This document shows, piece after piece, positions 48,535 through 60,290 of a DNA stretch of 64,000 nucleotides. The stretch lies in assembly GCF_900114255.1 (NCBI RefSeq), contig NZ_FOSL01000003.1:317501-381500 (forward strand). Reading direction: 5' to 3'. The translations under genes and the position numbers were made by a program. The DNA is from Neomesorhizobium albiziae (lineage in GTDB: Bacteria > Pseudomonadota > Alphaproteobacteria > Rhizobiales > Rhizobiaceae). The stretch's first letter is position 1; each line of letters begins with the position of its first letter. The notes under the pieces were generated by a model. That model was not told the DNA's origin and did not search any database. It saw only the letters and a list, made by a program, of their open reading frames with translations.

Positions 48535-48982
48535 GGAGTAGTCGGCGGCAACATGGATCTGCCCGACGTCGCGCCCGGCGCCGTGATCTACCTGCCGGTG
48601 AATGCGCCGGGCGGCCTTCTCTATCTCGGCGATTGCCACGCGGCCCAGGGCGATGGCGAACTCTGCGGCGTCGCCATCGAGCACCCGACCGTCACCACCG
48701 TCCAGATCGACCTGATCAAGGGCTGGAATTTCCGCTGGGCCCGCCTGGAGACGGCGGAAACGATCATGACCATCGGCTCCGGGCGGCCCATGGAAGACGC
48801 CGCGCGGATCGCCTACCGCGAACTGGTCCGCTGGATGGCGGCCGACTACGGCTTCAGTGAAATCGATGCGTATATGCTCCTGACCCAGGTCGGAAAAGTG
48901 CGGCAATATGGTCGATCCCAAATACACATTGGGAGCGTCCATCAACAAGCGATACCTTCCCGATCCGAAGAGCGCCTCCTGA
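48535..48982 (+). pseudogene. Acetamidase/formamidase remnant (5' truncated, frameshifted)
   Basis: The translation from 48544 (GGNMDLPDVAPGAVIYLPVN, then GGLLYLGDCHAAQGDGELCG and WNFRWARLETAETIMTIGSG) matches the C-terminal half of the FmdA/AmdA acetamidase family. Full-length members are about 310 residues; only about 145 remain. The frame breaks near 48900: from 48908 the other frame gives MVDPKYTLGASINKRYLP and a stop at 48980-48982, the normal C-terminus. A five-base loss at the break would explain it. The 5' half is missing, cut by the divergent phaC start region. Confidence 0.85.
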
Positions 48983-49075
48983 CGAATCTGGCTGCACACC
49001 CGCCCGTTGGAGCACGATTATTTCGCCTCAACGAGGCAGAAGACCTCGCAAAGCGAAGGTCCCGACACTCTGGAC

Positions 49076-49103
49076 AAAAAAGCCGGGCTGAACCCGGCTC
49101 TTT
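49076..49103 (-). terminator. Terminator of the atpHAGDC operon
   Basis: On the minus strand AGCCGGG and CCCGGCT form a 7-bp stem with a 5-base loop, followed by a run of six T residues, 24 bases after the atpC stop. Confidence 0.88.
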
Positions 49104-49126
49104 TCAATTCCGTTCGCAGGCGGCGG

Positions 49127-49531
49127 TCAGGCGGCCAGCGCGCTTTCCAGCGTGGTAAGCTGGGCGAGGAACTGCTCGGCCTTGGTCTTTGCCTTGTCGT
49201 CCTTGGCGTCGGCCACGTCTTCCTTGGCCTCCTGTATGCGGCGGGCAAGGTCGTCGCGATCGATGTCGCCGACAGCAACCGCCGATTCGGCGAGCAGCGT
49301 GCAGCCTTCCGGCAAGATGTCGGCGAAGCCGCCGAACACCACATAACGCTCTTCCGCGCCCGAGGCGGGTTTAACAGTGACGACGCCCGGCTTGATGGTG
49401 GTCATCACCGGCGCGTGGTTGGCCATCACGGTCATCTCGCCTTCGGCGCCCGGAATGACGACATGCTGGACCTCTTCGGAGACCAGCAGACGCTCGGGCG
49501 AGACGAGTTCGAATTTGAAGTTGTCGGCCAT
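49127..49531 (-). CDS. atpC: ATP synthase F1 epsilon subunit
   Basis: This stalk subunit of the F1 motor regulates ATPase activity. The 134-residue protein has the epsilon beta-sandwich (FELVSPERLLVSEEVQHVVIPGAEGEMTVMANHAP, about 6-40) and a C-terminal helical part (ARRIQEAKEDVADAKDDKAK). ATG 49531 was chosen; a longer in-frame reading runs into the repeat between atpD and atpC. It is the last gene of the operon, separated from atpD by a 114-base gap with a dyad, unusual for this operon. Confidence 0.96.
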   Translation of the reverse strand: MADNFKFELVSPERLLVSEEVQHVVIPGAEGEMTVMANHAPVMTTIKPGVVTVKPASGAEERYVVFGGFADILPEGCTLLAESAVAVGDIDRDDLARRIQEAKEDVADAKDDKAKTKAEQFLAQLTTLESALAA

Positions 49532-49544
49532 GATCCAATTAGTG

Positions 49545-49633
49545 AATAGTGAATGGTGAATGGTGGATGGCCGCAACGACCCGTCACCACGTCATCATCT
49601 GCTATTCGCTACCTCCATTCACCATTCACTATT
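49545..49633. repeat. 19-bp perfect inverted repeat between atpD and atpC
   Basis: AATAGTGAATGGTGAATGG (49545-49563) is the perfect inverse of the block at 49615-49633, with 51 bases between them. The arms contain tandem GTGAAT units. It would form a long-stem hairpin in the atp mRNA between two subunit genes. Confidence 0.9.
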
Positions 49634-49645
49634 GACCATTCACAC

Positions 49646-52172
<2,527 letters not shown>

Positions 52173-52200
52173 GCCTCAACCCTGATCCGTTCCGCCCTGT

Positions 52201-53730
52201 TCAGGCGAAGTTCTTGGCGAACGCGTCGATCTGCGCCTTGAGGTTGGCGCGCGTCTCATCCGTCAGCTGCTTGTCCTTGCGGATCGTATCGAGCACGCCC
52301 TTGCCTTCCGAGCGCATGTGGGCGAGCAGCCCCTGCTCGAACTTGCCGACCTGGTTGACGGCGAGCTTGTCGAGGTAGCCATTGACGCCGGCGAAGATCA
52401 CCGCGACCTGCTCTTCGACCTTGAGCGGCGAGAACTGCGGCTGCTTCAGCAGCTCCGTCAGGCGGGCGCCGCGGTTCAGGAGGCGCTGCGTGGCAGCGTC
52501 GAGATCAGAACCGAACTGCGCGAAGGCCGCCATTTCGCGATACTGCGCGAGCTCGCCCTTGATCGAGCCGGCGACCTGCTTCATCGCCTTGATCTGCGCC
52601 GACGAACCGACGCGCGACACCGAGAGGCCGACGTTCACCGCCGGGCGGATGCCCTGGAAGAACAGGTTGGTCTCGAGGAAGATCTGGCCGTCGGTGATCG
52701 AGATCACGTTGGTCGGGATGTAGGCCGACACGTCGTTGGCCTGCGTCTCGATGACCGGCAGCGCGGTCAGCGAACCGTTGCCGTTGTCGTCGTTGAGCTT
52801 GGCGGCGCGCTCGAGCAGGCGCGAGTGCAGGTAGAAGACGTCGCCCGGATAGGCTTCGCGGCCCGGCGGGCGGCGCAGGAGCAGCGACATCTGGCGGTAG
52901 GCGACGGCCTGCTTGGACAGGTCGTCATAGCCGATCAGCGCGTGCTGGCCGTTGTCGCGGAAATATTCGCCCATGGTGCAGGCGGTGAACGGCGCCAGGA
53001 ACTGCATCGGAGCCGGGTCCGATGCGGTGGCGGCGACGATGATCGAATATTCGAGCGCGCCGCGCTCTTCGAGCACCTTCACGAACTGAGCGACGGTCGA
53101 GCGCTTCTGGCCGACGGCGACGTAGACGCAGTAGAGTTTTTCCGAATCCGGGCCGCTCTGGTGAATGGCCTTCTGGTTCAGGATGGTGTCGAGGATGATG
53201 GCGGTCTTGCCGGTCTGGCGGTCGCCGATGACCAGCTCGCGCTGGCCGCGTCCGACCGGGATGAGCGCGTCGATGGCCTTCAGGCCGGTCGACATGGGCT
53301 CGTGCACCGACTTGCGGGGAATGATGCCGGGCGCCTTGACGTCGACGCGCATGCGCTTCTCCGCCTTGATCGGGCCCTTGCCGTCGATCGGGTTGCCGAG
53401 CGCGTCGACGACACGGCCGAGCAGGCCGGGGCCGACGGGGGCGTCAACGATGGCGCCGGTGCGCTTGACGGTGTCGCCTTCCTTGATGTCGCGGTCGTTG
53501 CCGAAGATGACGACGCCGACATTGTCGCTTTCGAGGTTGAGCGCCATGCCGCGGATGCCGCCGGGGAATTCGACCATCTCGCCCGCCTGGACGTTGTCGA
53601 GGCCGTAGACACGGGCGATACCGTCACCGACGGACAGCACCTGGCCGACTTCGGAGACTTCAGCCTCCTTGCCGAAGTTCTTGATCTGATCTTTCAGGAT
53701 TGCGGAAATTTCCGCGGCGCGGATATCCAT
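52201..53730 (-). CDS. atpA: ATP synthase F1 alpha subunit
   Basis: This non-catalytic nucleotide-binding subunit of F1 has 509 residues, a normal length. It starts [20 protein letters not shown] and carries Walker [23 protein letters not shown] and [18 protein letters not shown]. The start overlaps the atpH stop by one base (coupled translation). The atpA-atpG gap is 28 bases. The a, b and c subunits of F0 are not in the window, which is usual because rhizobia encode F0 separately. Confidence 0.98.
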   Translation of the reverse strand: MDIRAAEISAILKDQIKNFGKEAEVSEVGQVLSVGDGIARVYGLDNVQAGEMVEFPGGIRGMALNLESDNVGVVIFGNDRDIKEGDTVKRTGAIVDAPVGPGLLGRVVDALGNPIDGKGPIKAEKRMRVDVKAPGIIPRKSVHEPMSTGLKAIDALIPVGRGQRELVIGDRQTGKTAIILDTILNQKAIHQSGPDSEKLYCVYVAVGQKRSTVAQFVKVLEERGALEYSIIVAATASDPAPMQFLAPFTACTMGEYFRDNGQHALIGYDDLSKQAVAYRQMSLLLRRPPGREAYPGDVFYLHSRLLERAAKLNDDNGNGSLTALPVIETQANDVSAYIPTNVISITDGQIFLETNLFFQGIRPAVNVGLSVSRVGSSAQIKAMKQVAGSIKGELAQYREMAAFAQFGSDLDAATQRLLNRGARLTELLKQPQFSPLKVEEQVAVIFAGVNGYLDKLAVNQVGKFEQGLLAHMRSEGKGVLDTIRKDKQLTDETRANLKAQIDAFAKNFA

Positions 53731-54290
53731 CAGCCGACCTCTTTCAGTGCAAGCTTGAGCGAATTGAGTTTGGTTTTGAGCGACGTGTCGATCTGGCGCG
53801 AGCCCATCTTGACGACGAGACCGCCGAGCAGCGACGGATCGACCGTCACGGCGATCGAGACGTCCTTGCCGGCAACGCCTTTCAGCGCCGCCTTCAGCTC
53901 GGTTTGCTGGGCCGGCGTCAGCGCATGCGCCGACGTGACTTCTGCAGAGATTTCACCGCGCGCCTCGGCGGCGATGCGGCGGAAGGCGCGGATCATGCCG
54001 GGGACGGCGAACAGGCGGCGGTTCCTGGCCACGACGCGCAGGAAATTGCCGACGAGACCGCCAATCTTCGCCGTGTCGAGGATGGCCGAGATGGCTTTCA
54101 GCTGGTCTTCGGCCGAGAAAACCGGGCTCTTGATCAACCGGTCGAGATCGTCGCTGCCCTGAAGCAGCTCTTCGAAGCGGCCGAGGTTCTTTTCCACCTC
54201 GGCGACGGTGTTTGCCTGGGCGGCGAGTTCGAACAATGAACCCGCATAACGCTCGGCAACACCGGAGATTGGCGAGTTAGACTGAGCCAC
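53730..54290 (-). CDS. atpH: ATP synthase F1 delta subunit
   Basis: This stator subunit links F1 to F0. The 186-residue protein has the OSCP/delta helical N-domain ([26 protein letters not shown]) and the C-terminal [37 protein letters not shown] at 54290 was chosen, with purine-rich GAGAG upstream; a longer reading has no family match. It is the first gene of atpHAGDC and overlaps atpA. Confidence 0.95.
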   Translation of the reverse strand: MAQSNSPISGVAERYAGSLFELAAQANTVAEVEKNLGRFEELLQGSDDLDRLIKSPVFSAEDQLKAISAILDTAKIGGLVGNFLRVVARNRRLFAVPGMIRAFRRIAAEARGEISAEVTSAHALTPAQQTELKAALKGVAGKDVSIAVTVDPSLLGGLVVKMGSRQIDTSLKTKLNSLKLALKEVG

Positions 54291-54527
54291 GGACCGTCTT
54301 TTCTCTCGTCTGACAGGCCGCAAGATTTCTGGCGCGAGTACCGGACTCTGGCTAAATCTTTGACCTTGTTGAATTTTACTGGCTTTAAGGGATTCCTGAC
54401 GGCACCCCCCGGCCAAAAGTCGATTGCCGTCTAGCACAGGCTTTTGGCTACGGCAACACGGCAAAACACACGCTTTTCAGGCAGTTTTGTCGCAGCACTG
54501 TCATACCCGCCCAGGCGTCGCCGGGAA

Positions 54528-54923
54528 TCAGGGAACGAAGCCCAAAGCAAGAGCCAGCGGCAGCGCCGCCAAAGTCAGTTCGATGACCAGCCAAACCCAG
54601 TTGTAGAGTGTGTTGCCGTCGTCCGACAGCATCGAGACGATGCGGCCGAACGCGGTGAAAAGCCAGGAGAAGCCGAGCGCCATGTAAAGCAGCGGCTGCG
54701 CCAGCAGAATGCAGCAGAGGCCGACGCCCAGATAGAAGCCGGACATGGTGGCGCGCGCCTCGCCGACCGCTTCGGGGTGTTTTTCGGTGGGCTGCAGGTG
54801 CAGGAGGCGGAAGCTGAGCCGCGGCGCAAACAGGAAGATGAGGCCGAGCAGAACCGTTACGACGGCGGACGACCATGCCAGCCATTCGCCTTGGCTTGTC
54901 GGCCAGGGAAACGAGAATTCCAT
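54528..54923 (-). CDS. Four-helix membrane protein of unknown function (DUF4345-like)
   Basis: The 131-residue protein has four hydrophobic segments (WLAWSSAVVTVLLGLIFLFA; ARATMSGFYLGVGLCCILLA; PLLYMALGFSWLFTAFGRIV; WLVIELTLAALPLALALGF) and begins MEFSFPWPTSQGEW. The layout resembles DUF4345-type small membrane proteins, seen near ATP-synthase genes in several rhizobia as I recall. The predicted topology has both termini on one side. The function is unknown; it is transcribed apart from atpHAGDC, 237 bases downstream of which no other gene lies. Confidence 0.8.
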   Translation of the reverse strand: MEFSFPWPTSQGEWLAWSSAVVTVLLGLIFLFAPRLSFRLLHLQPTEKHPEAVGEARATMSGFYLGVGLCCILLAQPLLYMALGFSWLFTAFGRIVSMLSDDGNTLYNWVWLVIELTLAALPLALALGFVP

Positions 54924-54964
54924 GATGTCCCCTCAAAAATGACTGTTTGAAATCGCGGTCATTC

Positions 54965-55007
54965 TAGAGCGGAATGCATCCGGGTTGAACCCAAGCATTC
55001 CGCTCTA
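54965..55007. repeat. Rhizobial REP-like palindrome
   Basis: TAGAGCGGAATG (54965-54976) is the exact inverse of CATTCCGCTCTA (54996-55007), around an inner GGGTT/AACCC dyad. The AGAGCGGAAT...ATTCCGCTCT layout is one I remember as dispersed in rhizobial genomes. It lies 10 bases past the end of the racemase gene and could end its transcript. Confidence 0.7.
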
Positions 55008-55016
55008 TCTGTTTGT

Positions 55017-55712
55017 TCAGCCCAGCGCGAAATCGACCGCTGCCTGCGCATGGATGCGCGTGGTGTCGAAGACCGGAATATCGAAATCCTCCTGCCCGAT
55101 CAGCATGGTGATCTCGGTGCAGCCCATGATGACGCTGTCGATGTCGTTACCACGCCGCATGTTGGCGACCTCGGCGATGTAGGCGGCTTTCGATTCGGCG
55201 GTGATGATGCCCTTGCAGAGTTCGTCATAGATGACGCGGTGGACCATGGCGCGGCCTGCCTCGTCCGGCACCACCGGCGCCATGCCATGCTTGCGCGCCA
55301 ACCGGCCCTTGTAGAAATCCTGTTCCATGGTGAACCCAGTGGCGAGCAACGCCGGCTTCGTGGCGCCGCCCTGCTTCATTACGCCGGCGGTCGCGTCGGC
55401 GATATGGATCAGCGGGATCGAAACCGCCGCCTGCACCTCGTCGGCCATGCGGTGCATCGTGTTGGTGCAGATGAGCAAGCCTTCGGCGCCGCCCTCCTGC
55501 AGTTTCTTCGCCGCAGCCGAGAGCAGCGCCGCGGCACCCTGCCAGTCGCCTGCATGCTGGCGTTCGGCGATCTCGGCGAAATCGAACGACCACAGGAGCA
55601 GCTTGGCCGAATGCAGGCCGCCCAGCCGCTCGCGTACGATCTCGTTGAGATGGCGGTAATAGATCGCCGTCGATTCCCAGCTCATGCCGCCGATCAGGCC
55701 GAGGGTTTTCAT
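55017..55712 (-). CDS. Aspartate/glutamate racemase family protein
   Basis: The 231-residue protein has both catalytic cysteines of the family, in LLICTNTMHRM and VIMGCTEITML, and the N-terminal GLIGGMSWESTAIYYRHLNE motif of the aspartate racemase group. ATG 55712 was chosen; a TTG 21 bases upstream adds seven weak residues. It is divergent from the toxin-antitoxin pair. Substrate (Asp, Glu or another amino acid) is not resolved, although MSWEST is typical of aspartate racemases. Confidence 0.88.
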   Translation of the reverse strand: MKTLGLIGGMSWESTAIYYRHLNEIVRERLGGLHSAKLLLWSFDFAEIAERQHAGDWQGAAALLSAAAKKLQEGGAEGLLICTNTMHRMADEVQAAVSIPLIHIADATAGVMKQGGATKPALLATGFTMEQDFYKGRLARKHGMAPVVPDEAGRAMVHRVIYDELCKGIITAESKAAYIAEVANMRRGNDIDSVIMGCTEITMLIGQEDFDIPVFDTTRIHAQAAVDFALG

Positions 55713-55733
55713 GACGGGGCTTTTCCTTTGCAA

Positions 55734-55780
55734 TTCGCCCCACTATATTGTGACTACATGAGACCACAAGGAGGCCGGCG
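55734..55780. promoter_or_regulatory. Divergent promoter with possible toxin-antitoxin operator
   Basis: The 47-base gap holds TTGTG and CACAA facing each other across 12 bases (about 55746-55769). GGAGG before the antitoxin ATG gives its ribosome site. Antitoxins of this type usually repress their own operon at such a site; here this is inferred. Confidence 0.4.
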
Positions 55781-56023
55781 ATGAAAACGATGCAGGTTCG
55801 CGACGCCAAGGCCGGATTTTCCGCGCTGATCGAGGCCGCCGAGAAAGGCGAGCCTACGATGATTACCAAACATGGCAAGCCTGCCGCCGCGATCGTATCG
55901 GTGGAAGATGCCCTGAAGCTTCACCCCGAACGCAAGCTCAACTTCGGGGAGTTTTTGCTCACCTATCCCGGTGGAATCGACCTTGAGCGCAACCCGTCGC
56001 CGTCGCGCGAGATCGACTTGTGA
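55781..56023 (+). CDS. Antitoxin of a Phd/YefM-type toxin-antitoxin pair
   Basis: The 80-residue protein has the Phd/YefM N-terminal DNA-binding pattern MKTMQVRDAKAGFSALIEAAEKGEPTMITKHGKPAAAIVS and a C-terminal tail (LLTYPGGIDLERNPSPSREI) that should wrap the toxin. GGAGG precedes the ATG. It overlaps the toxin gene by four bases, the usual order of antitoxin first. It would neutralise the PIN-domain toxin encoded next. Confidence 0.9.
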   Translation: MKTMQVRDAKAGFSALIEAAEKGEPTMITKHGKPAAAIVSVEDALKLHPERKLNFGEFLLTYPGGIDLERNPSPSREIDL

Positions 56024-56475
56024 GCGGCTTTCTTGTCGACACCTCAGTAATTTCCATCTTTGCGCCTGGCCGACAAGCGGTTCCCCTTGCATTGCAACAT
56101 TGGATCGTCGATCAGGGCGCGAGAGGCGCGCTGTTCGTGTCGTCAATCGTCATCCTTGAGATCCAGCGAGGCATTTCAAGGTTGCGCCGCGCCGGCGGAA
56201 CCACGAGGGCGAGCGGCCTAGATCACTGGCTTGGGTCTTTGCTGGTGGACTTCCGGGAGCAAACCCTTTCCGTCGACACTGAAATAGCCCGGCTCGCGGG
56301 CGAAATTGAAGATGCAGCGATTGCACGCGGCCGCAACCCAGGCCTCGCTGACATCCTGAATGCCGCAACCGCATTGACACACGACCTCACGGTCGTGACA
56401 TCAAACATGCGGCATTTCGAACCTCTCGGGGTGAGGCACCTCGATCCATTCAAGGACAACTTGCCAAGCGGTTGA
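56020..56475 (+). CDS. vapC: VapC-like PIN-domain toxin
   Basis: The 151-residue protein has the PIN-domain acidic residues: D7 (FLVDTSV), E47 (VILEIQRG) and D111 (GLADILNAATA). The segment VVTSNMRHFEPLG near residue 126 closes the pattern. VapC toxins are Mg-dependent RNases that cut tRNA or rRNA. GTG start 56020 overlaps the antitoxin stop. The nuclease should be active in principle, as the acidic set is complete. The gene is 10 bases from the converging priA end. Confidence 0.9.
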   Translation: MSGFLVDTSVISIFAPGRQAVPLALQHWIVDQGARGALFVSSIVILEIQRGISRLRRAGGTTRASGLDHWLGSLLVDFREQTLSVDTEIARLAGEIEDAAIARGRNPGLADILNAATALTHDLTVVTSNMRHFEPLGVRHLDPFKDNLPSG

Positions 56476-56484
56476 GCCCCCTGC

Positions 56485-58686
56485 CTACAGAAAGCTCTGC
56501 GGATCGATGTCGACACTGACCCGCACCGAGCCGCGTATTTTCGGGCCGGCCGCCAGCATCTCGCGGATATAGCCCTGCATGTCGGAACGCCGTTCGCCCT
56601 GCACCAGCAGGCGGAAGCGGTGGCGGCCGCCGATCAGCGCCAGCGGCGCCTCGGCGGGGCCAAGCACGTGGATGTCGTCGGAGGCTGGGGCTACGCGGCG
56701 CAGCGCCCGGGCGTGGCTTTCGGCTTCGGCGCGCGTCTGCGCGCTGACGATGATCCCCGCCAGCCGCCCGAACGGGGGCAAGTGCGACCGCTCTCGCTCA
56801 GTGATTTCCCTGTCGTAAAAAGCCTCGGCGTCGCCCGAAACGATGGCGCGCATCACCGGGTGGTCGGGCTGATAGGTCTGCAGCAGCCCGTGGCTCTTCT
56901 TGCCGGTGCGCCCGGCGCGGCCGGTGACCTGACTGAGCAGCTGGAACGTGCGCTCGGCGGCGCGCGGATCGCCATTGGCGAGGCCGAGATCGGCGTCGAC
57001 GACGCCCACCAGCGTCATGTTGGGGAAGTTGTGGCCCTTGGCGACCAGTTGCGTGCCGATGACGATATCGGCTTCGCCATTGGCGATGGCCTCCAGCTCC
57101 AGGCGCAGGCGTTTCACGCCCCCCATGATATCCGAGGAGAGCACGATGGTACGGGCGTCGGGGAAGTGGCCGACAACCTCCTCGGCGATGCGTTCGATCC
57201 CCGGGCCGCAGGCAACCAGGTGATCGAAGGTGCCGCATTCGGGGCAGGCGTCGGGGCGCTTTTCGTTGTGGCCGCAATGGTGGCAGAGCAACTGGCCGCG
57301 AAAGCGGTGCTCGACCAACCAGCTCGAACAGTCCGGGCATTGGAACCGGTGGCCGCAGACACGGCACAGCGTCAGCGGCGCGTAGCCGCGGCGGTTGAGA
57401 AAAAGCAGCGACTGCTCCTCGCGCGCCAGCGTTTTGCGGACATGGTCGATGAGCACCGGAGACAGGAACCCGCCCCGCGCCGGCGGCGCCTTGCGCATGT
57501 CGATCGACCGGATGTCGGGCATCGCCGCGTCGGCGAAGCGCTGCGGCAGCGCCACGCGTTTGTAGCGTCCTTGCAAGGCGTTGACCTGGCTCTCGACCGA
57601 CGGCGTCGCCGACGCCAGCACGACCGGGAAACTGCCGATGTGGCCGCGCACCACCGCCATGTCGCGGGCGTGGTAATAGACGCGGTCCTCCTGCTTGTAG
57701 GCGGGGTCGTGCTCCTCGTCGACGACGATGAGGCCGAGATTGTTGAAAGGCAAAAACAGCGCCGAGCGCGCGCCGGCGACGACACGGACGGTGCCTTCGG
57801 CGACCTGGCGCCAGACTTTTTCGCGCATGCGCGGCGGCAGGTCGGAATGCCACTCCGCCGGCTTCGCGCCGAAGCGGTCGTGGAAGCGTTCGAGAAAGGC
57901 CTGGGTGAGCGCGATCTCGGGCAGCAGGATCAGCACCTGCCTGCCGCTTTCCACCGCCGCTGCGATCGCCTCGAAATAGACTTCGGTCTTGCCGGAGCCG
58001 GTGACGCCGTCGATCAGAGTGACGCTGAACTTGCCGGCCAGCGCCCGTTCGCGCAGCACATCGGCCGCCGCCTTCTGGCCGTCGGTGAGGTCCGGCGCCG
58101 CATAGCCGGGATCAGGAGCTGCGACCACCGACCGCGGCGGGATCATCACCTGTTCGAAGACGCCTTGCGCCTTCAGCCCGTCGATGACGGTGAGCGACAC
58201 GCCGGCGGCATGCGCCAGTCCGGAACGGGTCCATGCAAGGCCGTCTGACGAAAGTTCAAGGACGCGTCGCCGCGCCGCCGTCATGCGATCCGGCTCGTTT
58301 TCGGTGCGCAGCAGCCCTTCCGTCCATGGCTGCGGATCGAAGGCCTCGGGCGCGCGCAGGATCATGCGCGCCACCATGCCGGGCGGCGACAGCGTGTAGG
58401 AGGCGATCCAGTCGACCAGCCGGCGCATGCCCTCTTCGACAGGCGGGCAGTCGAAGGCTTCGGAGATGGGCCTGAGCTTTTTTGGATCGACAGTGTCGGT
58501 GGCGCCGTCCCAGACGATGCCCGCCACCTCGCGAGGCCCGAGCGGCACCCGCACGATGGAGCCCGGCTGGACCTGCATGCCATCGGGCACGGCATAGCTG
58601 TAGGGCCGCTCGGCCGGCATCGGCACGAGCACCGGCACGGACAGTGGCTGGCTTTCCAGCCGGAACAGGCGCGAATCTTCCTTCAT
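56485..58686 (-). CDS. priA: Primosomal replication restart helicase PriA
   Basis: PriA is a 3'-5' helicase that reloads the replisome at stalled forks. The 733-residue protein has an N-terminal DNA-binding part (SVPVLVPMPAERPYSYAVPDG), Walker A GVTGSGKTEVY, DEEH Walker B (VVDEEHDPAYKQ) and the two zinc-binding clusters (CRVCGHRFQCPDCSSW, CHHCGHNEKRPDACPECG). Length is normal. Rhizobial priA normally lies near atpHAGDC, which is kept here except for the racemase and toxin-antitoxin genes in between. Confidence 0.97.
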   Translation of the reverse strand: MKEDSRLFRLESQPLSVPVLVPMPAERPYSYAVPDGMQVQPGSIVRVPLGPREVAGIVWDGATDTVDPKKLRPISEAFDCPPVEEGMRRLVDWIASYTLSPPGMVARMILRAPEAFDPQPWTEGLLRTENEPDRMTAARRRVLELSSDGLAWTRSGLAHAAGVSLTVIDGLKAQGVFEQVMIPPRSVVAAPDPGYAAPDLTDGQKAAADVLRERALAGKFSVTLIDGVTGSGKTEVYFEAIAAAVESGRQVLILLPEIALTQAFLERFHDRFGAKPAEWHSDLPPRMREKVWRQVAEGTVRVVAGARSALFLPFNNLGLIVVDEEHDPAYKQEDRVYYHARDMAVVRGHIGSFPVVLASATPSVESQVNALQGRYKRVALPQRFADAAMPDIRSIDMRKAPPARGGFLSPVLIDHVRKTLAREEQSLLFLNRRGYAPLTLCRVCGHRFQCPDCSSWLVEHRFRGQLLCHHCGHNEKRPDACPECGTFDHLVACGPGIERIAEEVVGHFPDARTIVLSSDIMGGVKRLRLELEAIANGEADIVIGTQLVAKGHNFPNMTLVGVVDADLGLANGDPRAAERTFQLLSQVTGRAGRTGKKSHGLLQTYQPDHPVMRAIVSGDAEAFYDREITERERSHLPPFGRLAGIIVSAQTRAEAESHARALRRVAPASDDIHVLGPAEAPLALIGGRHRFRLLVQGERRSDMQGYIREMLAAGPKIRGSVRVSVDIDPQSFL

Positions 58687-58776
58687 CGGGCGTGACCTTG
58701 CCCCGAACTTCGTCTAGAGCAAAGGCCGAACAGGGGCGGTTTCCAGCCCGCCCGGAAAATCGCGAAGGAGACAGCC

Positions 58777-59433
58777 ATGAAATTTTTCGTCGACACGGCC
58801 GACATTAAGGAAATCAAGGAGCTCAACGATCTCGGGCTGCTCGACGGCGTCACCACCAACCCTTCGCTGATCCTGAAATCCGGCGGCAAGATCGCCGATG
58901 TGACGAAGCAGATCTGCGACATCGTCGAAGGCCCGGTTTCGGCCGAGGTGGTGGCGACCGAATACAAGGACATGATGGCCGAAGCCGAAGCGCTGGCAAA
59001 GATCGCCAGCAATGTCTGCATCAAGGTGCCGCTGACGCTGGACGGACTGAAGGCCTGCAAGACGATCCGCACCGAGATGAACCGCATGGTCAACGTCACG
59101 CTGTGCTTTTCGGCCAACCAGGCGCTGCTTGCCGCCAAGGCCGGCGCATCCTTCATCTCGCCCTTCGTCGGGCGCATCGACGATACCGGCGCGGACGGCA
59201 TGGAGCTGATCTCGGAAATCCGCACCATCTACGACAACTACGATTTCAAGACCGAGATCCTGACCGCCTCGGTGCGCACGGTGAACCACGTCAAGCAAGC
59301 GGCGCTGATCGGCGCTGACGTCATCACCGCTCCGCCGGCGACGCTGAAGGCGCTGGTCAAGCACCCGCTGACCGACAAGGGCCTGGAAGCATTTCTCGCC
59401 GATTGGGCCAAGACCGGCCAGAAGATCGGCTGA
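58777..59433 (+). CDS. fsa: Fructose-6-phosphate aldolase / transaldolase
   Basis: The 218-residue protein belongs to the small transaldolase group. It has the Schiff-base lysine in CIKVPLT (K83), D6 in FVDTADI and N28 in VTTNPSLI. The short length fits the FSA/TalC type, not the 320-residue TalB. The reaction is either the aldol cleavage of fructose 6-phosphate or the transaldolase step of the pentose-phosphate pathway. GGAG precedes the ATG. It is followed by a hydratase-like gene with a 5-base gap, likely one operon. Confidence 0.93.
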   Translation: MKFFVDTADIKEIKELNDLGLLDGVTTNPSLILKSGGKIADVTKQICDIVEGPVSAEVVATEYKDMMAEAEALAKIASNVCIKVPLTLDGLKACKTIRTEMNRMVNVTLCFSANQALLAAKAGASFISPFVGRIDDTGADGMELISEIRTIYDNYDFKTEILTASVRTVNHVKQAALIGADVITAPPATLKALVKHPLTDKGLEAFLADWAKTGQKIG

Positions 59434-59438
59434 TCCCG

Positions 59439-60248
59439 ATGGCGGCAGTCGGCATCGAAACGATCGCCTCCGAAGTCCTCGCCGCCCTCGATTCGAAACG
59501 CCAGGTCGAACCGTTTACGGCGCGGTTCGACCACTTCGGCAGTGACGATGCCTACAGGGTTGCCACGGTGCTGCGCAACATGCGCATTGCCCGCGGCGAA
59601 AAACCCGCCGGTCGCAAGATCGGCTTCACCAACCGAAACATCTGGGCCGAATACGCCGTCGACCGACCGCTGTGGGGTTACGTCTACGCGACGACGCTGC
59701 ACGACATCCATCCGGGAAGCAGCATAAAAGCCTCGCATTTGCCGGAACCGCGTATCGAACCGGAGATCGTACTTGGCCTCGGCCGCGATATCGGACCCGA
59801 AACAACCTTGCCGGAACTGGCGAAATCCGTCGAATGGGTAGCCCACGGCTTCGAGGTCGTGCAGTCCATCTATCCCGGCTGGCGTTTCGCGGTCGCCGAC
59901 TGCATCGCCGATGGCGGCCTGCATGGGGCGCTGTTCGTCGGGCCGAAACTCCAGGTCAACGACCATGCTGGGCTGGCTTCGGCACTATCCGGCCTCACGG
60001 TCGCACTCTCGCGCAATGGCGAGATCGTTGACAATGGTCGCGGCGCCAACGTGCTCGATGGCCCGATCCAGGCGCTCGGCCATCTGGTGGGCGTGCTAGC
60101 CACGGACAGCTTCAACCCGTCGCTTCGTAAGGGCGAGGTGATCACGACCGGCACGCTGACGCGCGCCTTTCCGATCTCGCCTGGCGAACGCTGGTCGACG
60201 ACGCTCACTGGTTTCGACCTGCCGGGATTGTCGGTCGATATTGTTTGA
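59439..60248 (+). CDS. 2-keto-4-pentenoate hydratase family protein
   Basis: The 269-residue protein has the layout of the 2-oxopent-4-enoate hydratase / 4-oxalocrotonate decarboxylase group of the FAH superfamily: KIGFTNRNIWAEYAVDRPLWGYVYA near the N-terminus and EPEIVLGLGRDIG with the metal-binding Glu, then FEVVQSIYPGWRFAVADCIADGG. It normally works in the meta-cleavage pathway of aromatics, but no such genes are near. The substrate is open. The start lies 5 bases past fsa. Confidence 0.82.
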   Translation: MAAVGIETIASEVLAALDSKRQVEPFTARFDHFGSDDAYRVATVLRNMRIARGEKPAGRKIGFTNRNIWAEYAVDRPLWGYVYATTLHDIHPGSSIKASHLPEPRIEPEIVLGLGRDIGPETTLPELAKSVEWVAHGFEVVQSIYPGWRFAVADCIADGGLHGALFVGPKLQVNDHAGLASALSGLTVALSRNGEIVDNGRGANVLDGPIQALGHLVGVLATDSFNPSLRKGEVITTGTLTRAFPISPGERWSTTLTGFDLPGLSVDIV

Positions 60249-60290
60249 GGAGAATGTCTCGGCGCACGAGCGAAGTCCGACCAGAGACGA

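Noticed and set aside
48490-49158. A 222-residue plus-strand protein across 48490-49158
   Set aside because: Its last part (after GKVRQ) is the wrong frame of an acetamidase end and runs into the atp terminator, so it is a broken gene, not an intact one.
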